The notes under the pieces are model-generated. The model saw nothing but the letters and a program-made list of their open reading frames with translations. It was not told the DNA's origin and ran no database searches. The position numbers were made by a program, and so were the translations under genes. DNA of 64,000 bases from Dyella caseinilytica (lineage in GTDB: Bacteria > Pseudomonadota > Gammaproteobacteria > Xanthomonadales > Rhodanobacteraceae): the NCBI RefSeq assembly GCF_016865235.1, contig NZ_CP064030.1, positions 4,154,001-4,218,000 on the forward strand. The letters run 5' to 3'. This document shows positions 17,672-25,442 of this stretch, one piece after another. The first letter of the stretch is position 1; the number at the start of each line of letters is the position of its first letter.

Positions 17672-18601
17672 GTGGCACTCGCTATTCTTTGTTCCGGACA
17701 AGGTGGTCAACACGCCGGGATGTTCGACCTGACGGGTGATGCCCCTCAAGCTGAAGCGCTCTTTGCACATGCCTCTGCGTTGCTCGGCCACGATCCGCGT
17801 ACCCTGGTAAAGCGTGCAGAGCGTGAGACTCTTCATGTAAATCGGACCGCGCAGTTGCTCTGCACGCTACAAGCGCTGTCTGCCGCTGCGCTGCTCGATA
17901 ACGTGCTTCCAAATCGACGTTGCGTGGCAGGTTATAGCGTGGGCGAAGTGGCGGCATGGGGTGTCTCCGGTTTGATCGGTGCAGCAGAGACACTCGATCT
18001 TGTCGCTGCGCGTGCCGGCGTGATGAATGCGGCGAGTCGCGGCGACGAAGGCATGCTCTTCATTCGAGGATTGGGGAAGGCAAGCATCGAACAACTGTGC
18101 TCAGGCCGTGAAGCTGCCATCGCCATCTGCAATCCGGCCGATGCCTGGGTATTGGGCGGCCGACGCGCAGCGTTGAACGCTATCGCGGAAGAGGCATCTC
18201 GCCTGGGTGCCGCGCGGATTGTATCCATTCCCGTAAACGTACCTTCGCATACCTACTTGCTTGCCGACGCATCAGTCGCCTTTAGTCATCTTTTGGCTGA
18301 CATCCGCCTTCAACCTTCGCCAACGATGGGTACTCGCCTATTCAGCGGAATCGATGGCGATTCGGTGCTGGACGCCAAGAACGATGTGAACAAGCTAGCC
18401 TTGCAGATATCCCACCCCATCCAATGGGCAAGGTGTCTGGATGGTTGCGTCGAGGCCGGAGCCACTGCCTTTCTGGAACTCGGCCCCGGTCGCGCACTCG
18501 CCGAAATGGCTGCTGGTGCGTATCCCCATATCCCCGCACGTAGCGTCGACGACTTTCGTTCCGTGCAGGGGATAGTCGATTGGCTTTCGCGACTCACCTA
18601 G
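17672..18601 (+). CDS. mdcH: Malonyl-CoA:ACP malonyltransferase MdcH
   Basis: The protein of about 309 residues is a FabD-like acyltransferase that starts malonate decarboxylase by loading malonyl groups on MdcC. It has ILCSGQGGQHAGMF, the active-site elbow GYSVGE and a late HPIQW motif with the catalytic His. The GTG at 17672 follows a GGGAG ribosome site and sits where the family begins. It is the last gene of the operon. Confidence 0.92.
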   Translation: MALAILCSGQGGQHAGMFDLTGDAPQAEALFAHASALLGHDPRTLVKRAERETLHVNRTAQLLCTLQALSAAALLDNVLPNRRCVAGYSVGEVAAWGVSGLIGAAETLDLVAARAGVMNAASRGDEGMLFIRGLGKASIEQLCSGREAAIAICNPADAWVLGGRRAALNAIAEEASRLGAARIVSIPVNVPSHTYLLADASVAFSHLLADIRLQPSPTMGTRLFSGIDGDSVLDAKNDVNKLALQISHPIQWARCLDGCVEAGATAFLELGPGRALAEMAAGAYPHIPARSVDDFRSVQGIVDWLSRLT

Positions 18602-18608
18602 GCCCGGA

Positions 18609-18635
18609 ATGTTTGCCTTGGGTCGAAGGTGGATG
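18609..18635. repeat. Decayed copy of the ATGTCCGC...TCGAAA...GCGGACAT intergenic palindrome (R1)
   Basis: ATGTTTGC-CTTGGGTCGAA-GGTGGATGT follows the plan of better copies at 22011 and 32614, sharing TTGGGTCGAA with the first of these. Both arms have mutations, so it appears old. Confidence 0.45.
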
Positions 18636-18720
18636 TCCGTTGGTCAGCACGAACGAAGAGTTCAGCGCTCGCCGGAATTGGCAGAAGCGCAGAAGTTTGC
18701 CAGCGTGCGTTCGCGCTCAG

Positions 18721-18751
18721 GGCGAACAATCTATGGTTAAGCGCGCAACGG
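18721..18751 (+). repeat. GGCCAATTTATGGTTTAAC-type repeat, copy A
   Basis: GAACAATCTATGGTTAAGCG matches the core CAATTTATGGTTAAACG of the other five copies. Confidence 0.45.
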
Positions 18752-18752
18752 C

Positions 18753-18780
18753 ATGTCCGTTTAACCATAATTTGGTCGCG
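18753..18780 (-). repeat. GGCCAATTTATGGTTTAAC-type repeat, copy B
   Basis: On the minus strand it reads GACCAAATTATGGTTAAACG, with the same core and flanks as the other copies. Confidence 0.45.
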
Positions 18781-18804
18781 TTGTTAAACCATAAATTGGC
18801 CGGA
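18777..18804 (-). repeat. GGCCAATTTATGGTTTAAC-type repeat, copy C
   Basis: On the minus strand it reads GGCCAATTTATGGTTTAACA. It is closest to the consensus and adjoins copy B. Confidence 0.5.
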
Positions 18805-19117
18805 ATCACTAGCAATATCCAGCGGCTGCGTGCCTTGCCGAGTCTCTTGGGGAACTTAAGCTACTACCAAGAAAGCTAACACCCAAACGCCTCCAAGATC
18901 AGCCATTTCCGTCTGACTGACATCCGAAATTATGGCGCCGCCCATCCATGATTCACTGACCAGCAAGTTCTATTGCCATGCCACCGACCGCAGCTTTGAG
19001 CTGGCGACCTCCCAAGCACGCGACACACACCGGAAGAAGTTGCGGCACGAAACAGCGACGTTAAGAGGGTAATCATCCATCGGAACGAAACCCTCCGTCG
19101 CCGAGCATTCGTCCGAC

Positions 19118-19142
19118 TGTCCGGGGACAGTGTCCGCGGACA
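19118..19142. promoter_or_regulatory. Paired TGTCC/GGACA palindromes, probable enhancer of a sigma-54 activator
   Basis: CTGTCCGGGGACAG (19118-19131) is followed directly by TGTCCGCGGACA (19131-19142), a perfect 12-bp palindrome. They lie about 65-90 bases upstream of a -24/-12 promoter, the usual place for an NtrC-type activator. The activator is not in this window. Confidence 0.65.
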
Positions 19143-19206
19143 GTTGGCCAGCAGCGCCCCTGATTCGCAACTGTCTGAATTTAAAAGGCAGGCGCTACGC
19201 ATTTAG

Positions 19207-19223
19207 TTGGCATGTCGTTTGCT
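19207..19223 (+). promoter_or_regulatory. Sigma-54 (-24/-12) promoter for the permease operon
   Basis: TTGGCATGTCGTTTGCT matches TTGGCAY-N5-TTGCW, with GG and GC exactly 10 bases apart. It points toward the permease gene at 19393, leaving a leader of about 160 bases. Confidence 0.75.
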
Positions 19224-19392
19224 GAGAATTTCTCCAGCTGTACCGGCCGCGGCTGGAGATACGGCCATACCCTTGGGTCATGCCGACGAGTCCGCATCCG
19301 GCTTGCATGGCGCTTGAAACTGCAGCTTTTGCCAGGCGCATAACCGTTAACGTTTCGCCATTGCAAATTTCGATCATTGAGAGGGCAAAGGA

Positions 19393-20706
19393 ATGTTCGC
19401 TTATTACCTTCGGCTTGGTCTGCACAGTCTTAGGCGCAACCCATTGCTTACCTCACTAATGGTTGTCGCGATCGGCTTTGGCGTAGCGGCGTCCATGACG
19501 ACATACGCGGTGCTCCGCGCTACGTCGAACAATCCAATTCCGCAGAAGTCATCGCAGCTATTTACGCCCCAAATCGACAACGCGGGTCCCTCAGTAACGG
19601 GCGACGACAACGGAGAACCACCGGACCTGATGAGCTACATCGACGCGATGGCGCTGATGCAGGCGCACCGCGCGAAGCGGCAGACCGCCATGTACCCAAT
19701 CGGCGTGTCGATTATTCCTCCCGATGCATCGCGCCTTCCTTTTCAAGAAACCAGCTATGCAACTTACGCTGACACCTTTTCAATGTTCGATATCCCATTT
19801 CTTTATGGTGCTGGATGGTCGGCGCAGGAAGATCAAGCGCGCGCGGCGGTAGCAGTCATAGGCCGTGCGCTCAACGACAAGCTGTTCCAGGGCGCCAACA
19901 GTGTGGGACGGGACATCGTGTTGGATAACCACAGCTATCGCATCGTCGGCGTGATGAACAATTGGAACCCGCAACCCATGTTCTACGATGTGCGGACCGC
20001 TGGCGGCTTTGGCGATCCGACGCAAGTATTCATTCCATTTACGCATGCCGTGGATTTGGAGATCCCTACCATCGGTGCCAACATGTGCGCCACGAGTTCG
20101 AATGGAGGTTGGAATACGTGGCTGCGTTCCGACTGCGTCTGGATCAACTATTGGGTTGAATTGCCCGACAACGCCAGCGTTGCGGCGTACCACGATTACC
20201 TATACAGCTATGCCGCGCAGCAACAGCATGCAGGGCGTTTCCAATGGGCGCCTAATATACGGCTGCGCAACGTGATGCAATGGCTCGACTATAAGCAAGT
20301 CGTACCGCCGGAGTCTAAAATTTCGCTACTGGTTTCGCTCGGCTTTCTGCTGATCTGCCTGGTCAACACGGTTGGGTTGCTGCTGGCAAAATTCATGCGG
20401 CGTGCGCCCGAGATTGGCGTTCGGCGCGCGCTGGGTGCATCACGCAACGCCATCTATGTGCAATTTCTCATCGAGGCGGGCACGGTGGGGCTGGCGGGAG
20501 GACTGCTTGGCGTGGTGATGACGGGTGTGGGCATGCTTGGAATCAGCCTGGTATTCGAGCCACAGATTGCTCGGCTCGCCACAGTGGATACATCGCTGGT
20601 GGGTTTGACTCTTTGCGTCGCCGTACTGGCCACGGTGATGGCAGCGTTTTATCCCACTTGGCGCGCTGCACAGGTGCAGCCGGCCTGGCAACTGAAGTCC
20701 AGCTGA
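19393..20706 (+). CDS. ABC transporter permease, FtsX/MacB-like
   Basis: The 437-residue protein has one N-terminal membrane helix (LLTSLMVVAIGFGVAASM), a large periplasmic MacB_PCD-type domain of about 280 residues, and three C-terminal helices forming the FtsX domain. A VRRALGASRNAIYVQFLIEAG segment, typical of the family, sits in the loop between helices. The partner ATPase and membrane-fusion protein are not in the window, so the pair is incomplete here. Its gene follows a sigma-54 promoter, which suggests induction by envelope stress or a peptide antibiotic through an NtrC-type regulator. Confidence 0.87.
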   Translation: MFAYYLRLGLHSLRRNPLLTSLMVVAIGFGVAASMTTYAVLRATSNNPIPQKSSQLFTPQIDNAGPSVTGDDNGEPPDLMSYIDAMALMQAHRAKRQTAMYPIGVSIIPPDASRLPFQETSYATYADTFSMFDIPFLYGAGWSAQEDQARAAVAVIGRALNDKLFQGANSVGRDIVLDNHSYRIVGVMNNWNPQPMFYDVRTAGGFGDPTQVFIPFTHAVDLEIPTIGANMCATSSNGGWNTWLRSDCVWINYWVELPDNASVAAYHDYLYSYAAQQQHAGRFQWAPNIRLRNVMQWLDYKQVVPPESKISLLVSLGFLLICLVNTVGLLLAKFMRRAPEIGVRRALGASRNAIYVQFLIEAGTVGLAGGLLGVVMTGVGMLGISLVFEPQIARLATVDTSLVGLTLCVAVLATVMAAFYPTWRAAQVQPAWQLKSS

Positions 20707-20707
20707 G

Positions 20708-21943
20708 ATGATGCGCATGCTGCAGATCAAGCCCATACTGGCCGCCCTTAAACGGCACAAAGCCGGCACGATCTTGATCGTGCTTCAGATCGCACTGACT
20801 CTTGCGATTGTCTGCAACGCGATGTTTATCATCAACCAACGCGTTGCACGCATGTCACGTCCCACGGGCATGGATGAAAGCAACTTGTTGGTCATCCAGA
20901 ACCACTGGGTAGGGGTGAACACACAGGCTATCCCCACATTGACCCATGCAGACCTTCTGACATTACGTCAGCTACCCGGCGTGGAAGATGCTACGCGGAT
21001 AAACGCGTATCCCCTGAGCGAGAACGGCTCGTTCGAAGGCATACGCCTCGATCCCAATATGAAGCCTCGCATCAGCCTCGCCGCGGAGTATTTCGTTGAT
21101 GATCATGCGCTACCGACGATGGGTGTTCAGTTAGTTGCCGGGCGCAATTTCCGCGCAGACGAAATACACGCGATCGACCCCCAGGTGGCGCGACCGCCTT
21201 CTGAAGTCATTATCACTAAGGCGTTAGCCGACAAACTGTATTCAAACGGCACTGCGTTGGGTAAACCCATATATATTGGTAATGACAACCCACCACCGAG
21301 CACCATCATCGGCATCGTCGGGCAGCTTCAGGCCCCATTCCCGAATACGAACTTCGTAGATTGCGCCGTGTTGTTACCATCATTGCTCGAAGACAACGAC
21401 GGAAGCTACTTGATCCGCAGCAAACCCGATCAACTCGCCATCATCGCCAAGGAAGCACCTGCCACCTTGCTCAAACTCAACCGCATGCGCGTGTTCTCGT
21501 CTGAGCATGGCATTCGAACCTTCGACGTAGTGCGCATTGAAGCGTACAAGAGCGATCGCGGGATCGCTATCGTGCTCGGTTCGATTTGCGTGGTGCTGCT
21601 AATAATCACTGGCGCGGGCATCGTCGGCCTCACTAGTTTCTGGGTGGGTCAACGGCGAAAACAAATCGGTGTGCGACGCGCACTCGGTGCCACACGCGGC
21701 GACATACTCACCTATTTCCTCACTGAAAACTTTCTGATCAGCCTGCTCGGCCTGCTGATAGGCACCGTGCTAGCCATCTGCCTCAGCGAGTGGCTGGTGA
21801 TACGCTTCGAAATGCAGCGATTGTCGATCCTGTACTTGCTAACGAGCTCCGTTGTGTTGCTACTGCTAGGGCAGGCAGCCACGCTGAACCCGGCGCTTAG
21901 AGCTTCGCGTGTACCTCCAGTGGAAGCCACTCGTTCGGTATAA
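20708..21943 (+). CDS. ABC transporter permease, FtsX/MacB-like (second of pair)
   Basis: The 411-residue protein has the same plan as its upstream neighbour: an N-terminal helix (TILIVLQIALTLAIVCNAMFI), a periplasmic domain and three C-terminal helices around VGVRRALGATRGDILTYFLTENF-type sequence. It starts one base after the first gene's stop, so the two are cotranscribed and probably form a heterodimer. The substrate is unknown. Without the ATPase in the window, an export function is inferred only from the family. Confidence 0.86.
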   Translation: MMRMLQIKPILAALKRHKAGTILIVLQIALTLAIVCNAMFIINQRVARMSRPTGMDESNLLVIQNHWVGVNTQAIPTLTHADLLTLRQLPGVEDATRINAYPLSENGSFEGIRLDPNMKPRISLAAEYFVDDHALPTMGVQLVAGRNFRADEIHAIDPQVARPPSEVIITKALADKLYSNGTALGKPIYIGNDNPPPSTIIGIVGQLQAPFPNTNFVDCAVLLPSLLEDNDGSYLIRSKPDQLAIIAKEAPATLLKLNRMRVFSSEHGIRTFDVVRIEAYKSDRGIAIVLGSICVVLLIITGAGIVGLTSFWVGQRRKQIGVRRALGATRGDILTYFLTENFLISLLGLLIGTVLAICLSEWLVIRFEMQRLSILYLLTSSVVLLLLGQAATLNPALRASRVPPVEATRSV

Positions 21944-22010
21944 CCGTATCGAGAGTGATCCTGAGCTTCCACTCGTGGTGGCTGGCGTGTGCTTACAGTA
22001 TTCGAGCGCC

Positions 22011-22038
22011 ATGTCCGCATTGGGTCGAAACAGACATC
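22011..22038. repeat. ATGTCCGC...TCGAAA...GCGGACAT intergenic palindrome (R2)
   Basis: ATGTCCGC-ATTGGGTCGAAA-CAGACATC has an intact left arm, the TTGGGTCGAAA centre and a slightly mutated right arm. It lies just after the permease pair; R1 lies just before it. Confidence 0.5.
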
Positions 22039-22231
22039 ACGCTTTCTGATCGAGGTCGGCTACACACGAAACCTCACCGCACTGCAGGCTCAAAAGGATC
22101 TCGCCGGATCCATCATGTTCGAAGGCAAAGCCGGTTTCATGCCGGGGTGAACATGGGTACCGAGATCGAGTAGTCACAACGGATACTGTATGGGAGGAAG
22201 GTGACGACGCGCCTCCTCCCTCCCACCATGG

Positions 22232-22822
22232 CTAGAACGTTTTATTCGTATAGCCAGCATCCGTGCCATGCAATGCACCGATATGACGCTCAACGATGCG
22301 CACTGTTTCCGCGCCGAAGGCTCTCAGGTCAGCATTCTGTCCGGTCCTGGACTCCTGGGCAAAGGCGGCACCGTCCAACGCATGAATCTGGCCCATCTCC
22401 TGCAGATAGGCCTGATCAAATGCTGCGCCCGACAATCCGCTTAGTCGATCGACACGCTTTTGGAAATCGGCATTTAGCTGCGTTGGCAAATCGACGCCGT
22501 TCGCTGACGCAATCGACCTCAATTTCTGGCCCACCAACTCATGATCATGGACCTCAGTGTTCGCCTGATCCTTCACATCCTGCGCTTGGGCCTTGTCCAC
22601 CGCGACCTTGCTCGCCGCGACTTCAAACATGCCGCCCTGGGACACCTTCTGAACGAACGCAAGATCAGCGCTTGAAAGGCTGCCCGCTGCGAATGCCATT
22701 GTGCCGCAGGACAGGCTACCTGCGATCAGCATCCCCACCCATACCGGGCGGACAGAATGCGACCATGCATGACGACCGGTGTTTTTTGTCGGCTTCAACT
22801 TGTTAGGCGTTAAGATTTTCAA
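22232..22822 (-). CDS. DUF4142 domain protein, predicted periplasmic
   Basis: The protein of about 196 residues has an N-terminal hydrophobic export segment (VGMLIAGSLSCGTMAFA, then AGS) and a DUF4142 four-helix domain. That domain shows ADLAFVQKVSQGGMFEVAASKVA and DQAYLQEMGQIHALDGAAFAQE. It is a ferritin-like helical fold of unknown function. I chose the TTG at 22822 because a strong AAGGAGAG ribosome site lies 5 bases upstream; the ATG at 22894 has none. It stands alone. Confidence 0.82.
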   Translation of the reverse strand: MKILTPNKLKPTKNTGRHAWSHSVRPVWVGMLIAGSLSCGTMAFAAGSLSSADLAFVQKVSQGGMFEVAASKVAVDKAQAQDVKDQANTEVHDHELVGQKLRSIASANGVDLPTQLNADFQKRVDRLSGLSGAAFDQAYLQEMGQIHALDGAAFAQESRTGQNADLRAFGAETVRIVERHIGALHGTDAGYTNKTF

Positions 22823-22954
22823 GGGACTCTCCTTAAGGGCACAGGGGGAAGTGCTCACCAACCAGACTCCTTGTAGCCCTGACACCGATGGCAAAAAGGA
22901 AGCTGACGGATGACTGGTAGATCACGTCAAATCTTTACTTGTAACCATGCAACT

Positions 22955-24022
22955 TCATCTTGAGTGCAAGAGGCGATTAATTCCGTCGCTTAAATAACGA
23001 ACAATCGGGCTACCGCCGGTGCGGACCGTCATATGGCTATCGCCGCTCGCTGCTCGATCCACCACATCGGCGACCCGCTGCAATGGGAGCCATGTGCGTT
23101 GCCACTGAATCAGCACGCATAGAATCGCAATCACGCCCAGCGCCAACACGCCAAACAACAGCGACGCGATTTCCGCATGGGTGGTCCGATCCTCGCCGTC
23201 ACCTGCGTGATCAAGCGCCACCAGGGCGATCTGCGCATCCAGTGTATGCAGAGGCACCACCCACCCCGTAATGACATGGGATCCGTCCTGTATTGGCACA
23301 ACCTGACCGCCGGCGCTGGTTGAAGCAAGAATGGGCGCACTCTTTTTGGCGAGCAAATCGAGCATCCGCAGATCGATACCACTATTGGACAATGGCGAAG
23401 AAACGGCCCCAGACGCAGCCACCAGCGCCACGTCACTGCGCGCGATGCGGCCGATCGTGGACGCGAACGCATCGTTTACACGCATTGCCGTGATCAATAC
23501 GCCTTCCAACGTGTTGCCGCGCAGAAGCGGGCTGCTCACAACCCAGAACAACTGCCCATTATCCAACCACGTGCCTTGGGCGGGTTTGAGTTCGCGAATG
23601 GATGTCGTTACGAGCATGTCGTGCGCAACGCTTGCCCGATCTTTCTCCCATAAACCCGAACTACTTACGGGCTTGCCGAGTGGGTCGAGCACCATCGCCA
23701 CGTCATAACCATTTCGGCGTTCCTTGAGCAATTCGCTGATGGAAAGACTATCCACAGCGCCCGTTTGCGGATTGGGCGTCAGGGATTGTGCTACGTAGTC
23801 AACGAAAGCCGGATCGTTGGCGAGCAACTGTGCGCGCAGCTGCAAGGTTTCCAGTTGCCGTGCCTGCAAGTCCGCACCGACCATGCCAGCAACCTTGAAA
23901 CGCTCCAATGTCCGCTCTTCAGCAGCATGGTGGACACACCAAACGATGCTCGCAGATGCACTGATAGTGAGAACCACAATTAGCACAAGCCCGCTGGTCA
24001 GGAATCGGGACGCGGGCTTCAT
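22955..24022 (-). CDS. Membrane sensor protein with extracytoplasmic Cache-like domain and no output domain
   Basis: The 355-residue protein has an N-terminal helix (SGLVLIVVLTISASASIVWCV), a periplasmic segment of about 230 residues, and a second helix (IASLLFGVLALGVIAILCVLIQW). A short HAMP-like end follows (LQRVADVVDRAASGDSHMTVRTGG). The periplasmic part (YDVAMVLDPLGKPVSSSGLW, WVVSSPLLRGNTLEGVLITAMRV) resembles double-Cache sensing domains. No kinase, GGDEF or MCP domain follows, so it may be truncated or may signal through a partner. It overlaps the upstream cupredoxin-like gene by 4 bases. Confidence 0.7.
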   Translation of the reverse strand: MKPASRFLTSGLVLIVVLTISASASIVWCVHHAAEERTLERFKVAGMVGADLQARQLETLQLRAQLLANDPAFVDYVAQSLTPNPQTGAVDSLSISELLKERRNGYDVAMVLDPLGKPVSSSGLWEKDRASVAHDMLVTTSIRELKPAQGTWLDNGQLFWVVSSPLLRGNTLEGVLITAMRVNDAFASTIGRIARSDVALVAASGAVSSPLSNSGIDLRMLDLLAKKSAPILASTSAGGQVVPIQDGSHVITGWVVPLHTLDAQIALVALDHAGDGEDRTTHAEIASLLFGVLALGVIAILCVLIQWQRTWLPLQRVADVVDRAASGDSHMTVRTGGSPIVRYLSDGINRLLHSR

Positions 24023-24681
24023 CGCTTATTACTCACATTGAGTTCGGTGGACACGCGCGGCTTCATCACGATCAATTGCTGTTCGACTGACGTGGCAGGC
24101 ACGGTGACCGACTGTTGCGAGAGCGCGGCTCGTGGATTCCAGAAATACAAAGTACCCGGACCCGACGGGAGACCGTGCAGCGAAAAACTGCCATCCGCTG
24201 AAACCTGACTCATGTAAGGCGTGGGCACCACCATCAGATCCAGTTCCATTGAACGATGCACGTTGCAACTGATCAGCACGGGACCCGCGTGAGTAAAGGT
24301 GTGTGCGACCGATTGCCCTGAAGCCTGGAATTGAAAATCGAACGTTGAATCAGGTGTCGCGGAATAAAGATTGTGGAGAAGCTGATCAAGATTTGTGAAT
24401 TTCACCGTGCTGCCCATGGGAACGGCCATCGCAGCGGGTCTGAAATCCATATTGACCGTGTAGATCGTGTAGGTGCCCGGATGGACACGCACCCTGCCGT
24501 GTTTTGGCACGAAATAAACCAGCGTATCGGTCACCTCTCCTGGTGCCAGACTCTGACCAGGACCTGACGCCAGACTGACTTTTCCGGAAATGTCGGCGTG
24601 ATTCGTGGCGGCGCTGACGCAAGCCGGTAATCCTCCGAGCACGACTAACGTGACGAAGACCCTGAGTCGATGGACAAGCAT
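24019..24681 (-). CDS. Cupredoxin-like periplasmic protein (methylamine-utilisation-type)
   Basis: The 220-residue protein has a signal peptide ending near VSAATNH. A cupredoxin-like domain follows, with likely copper ligands in LLHNLYS, and LISCNVHRSMELDLMV (His, Cys, His, Met). The C-terminal part resembles a carboxypeptidase-regulatory-like beta domain (DGSFSLHGLPSGPGTLYFWNP). Such proteins are often labelled methylamine utilisation protein, but no mau genes are present. The 4-base overlap with the sensor gene suggests a two-protein sensing unit. Confidence 0.75.
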   Translation of the reverse strand: MLVHRLRVFVTLVVLGGLPACVSAATNHADISGKVSLASGPGQSLAPGEVTDTLVYFVPKHGRVRVHPGTYTIYTVNMDFRPAAMAVPMGSTVKFTNLDQLLHNLYSATPDSTFDFQFQASGQSVAHTFTHAGPVLISCNVHRSMELDLMVVPTPYMSQVSADGSFSLHGLPSGPGTLYFWNPRAALSQQSVTVPATSVEQQLIVMKPRVSTELNVSNKR

Positions 24682-24853
24682 GCAACCCCCAGTATTGATG
24701 CCTATGCCAATCGCTCTTCTTGATCGATTGGTCTGCTCAACACTAGGTGGCGGGGGATCGATAGGTCCAATTCATTTACGGTATCAAGTCGATTGACAGT
24801 GCCAATCACAGGAAAGCGTTACAGGTTTCAGTCACAAGCGCTTTGTCAAATTA

Positions 24854-24881
24854 GCTCGACATCAGCGCACTGATGTCGAGC
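24854..24881. terminator. Perfect 12-bp hairpin between convergent or tandem units
   Basis: GCTCGACATCAG and CTGATGTCGAGC pair perfectly around CGCA. On the minus strand TAATTTGAC follows, a weak U-rich tail, so it may end the small gene at 24915-25346 and with it the rtc transcript. Confidence 0.55.
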
Positions 24882-24914
24882 ATTACCAATGCTTAGAAGT
24901 CGGCAGCGGACAAC

Positions 24915-25346
24915 TTAGTCAACGGCATCGCTGCCTTGATTCTGCTCTCCTCGCTTCAAAGCATTCCATGCGCGAACTTCTTCGACAATGACCTGTAGCC
25001 GTGCTTTCTGTTCGGGACTGAGGGGCGCATGCTTCGCTTTGCGAAGAATTGCATCGAACATATATCCAGATCGAAAGAAATAGGGCCTGATTTCAAGAAA
25101 GCAGATGGCCGCTTCCATTGTTTCAGGGTCGCCGCCTACCAAACGATCTAATGCACCCTCGTATCCGCCGGGAAATGCCAATTCATCGTATCGGCTATGA
25201 AAGATCTGGCATGCCTGCTTCCATTCCTCCTTTTTCCTTGGACTCTCATCCCTCACGGCAAAAGTCTCATGGATGCGCCGATGAAGACGAGTAGCCTCTG
25301 CTGAATTCCTCTCGATTAAAAGCTTGATTTGGTCAGATTGGTGCAT
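24915..25346 (-). CDS. Small protein of unknown function downstream of rtcA
   Basis: I do not recognise this 143-residue protein. It is soluble and mostly helical, with a charged N-terminal part (LIERNSAEATRLHRRIHETF, SPRKKEEWKQA), a central YDELAFPGGYEGALDRLVGGD and a charged C-terminal helix. The ATG at 25346 has a strong AGGAGG ribosome site. It lies 96 bases after rtcA in the same direction, before a hairpin, so it may be the last gene of the RNA-repair transcript. Confidence 0.75.
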   Translation of the reverse strand: MHQSDQIKLLIERNSAEATRLHRRIHETFAVRDESPRKKEEWKQACQIFHSRYDELAFPGGYEGALDRLVGGDPETMEAAICFLEIRPYFFRSGYMFDAILRKAKHAPLSPEQKARLQVIVEEVRAWNALKRGEQNQGSDAVD

Positions 25347-25442
25347 CAAGCGACCCTCCTTGACGTTCTTGACTTAACACATTTTTCCGAATGTCCGCTG
25401 CGAGCTGGAAGTGGCATGTCAAGCTCCTAATGCTCATGCGCT

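Larger units (their letters stand above)
18602..19392. other. Long gap with short repeats, palindromes and a sigma-54 promoter
   Basis: About 790 bases hold no convincing gene. In order they contain a decayed TGTCCGC/TCGAAA palindrome (18609), three copies of a GGCCAATTTATGGTTTAAC-type repeat (18721-18804), TGTCC/GGACA palindromes (19118-19142) and a -24/-12 promoter (19207-19223). The parts at 18810-19110 and 19230-19390 show nothing recognisable. Confidence 0.6.

Noticed and set aside
18580..18879. Plus-strand 99-codon frame overlapping the mdcH end
   Set aside because: It crosses the intergenic repeats and palindromes, has no ribosome site and no domain, so it is not a credible gene.
18602..19392. 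Insertion sequence in the long gap
   Set aside because: No transposase frame, terminal inverted repeats or target duplication could be found. Only short repeats are visible.
22040..22150. Plus-strand frame ending in LTALQAQKDLAGSIMFEGKAGFMPG as a gene remnant
   Set aside because: It has no start, no ribosome site and no family match that I can name. It may be chance.
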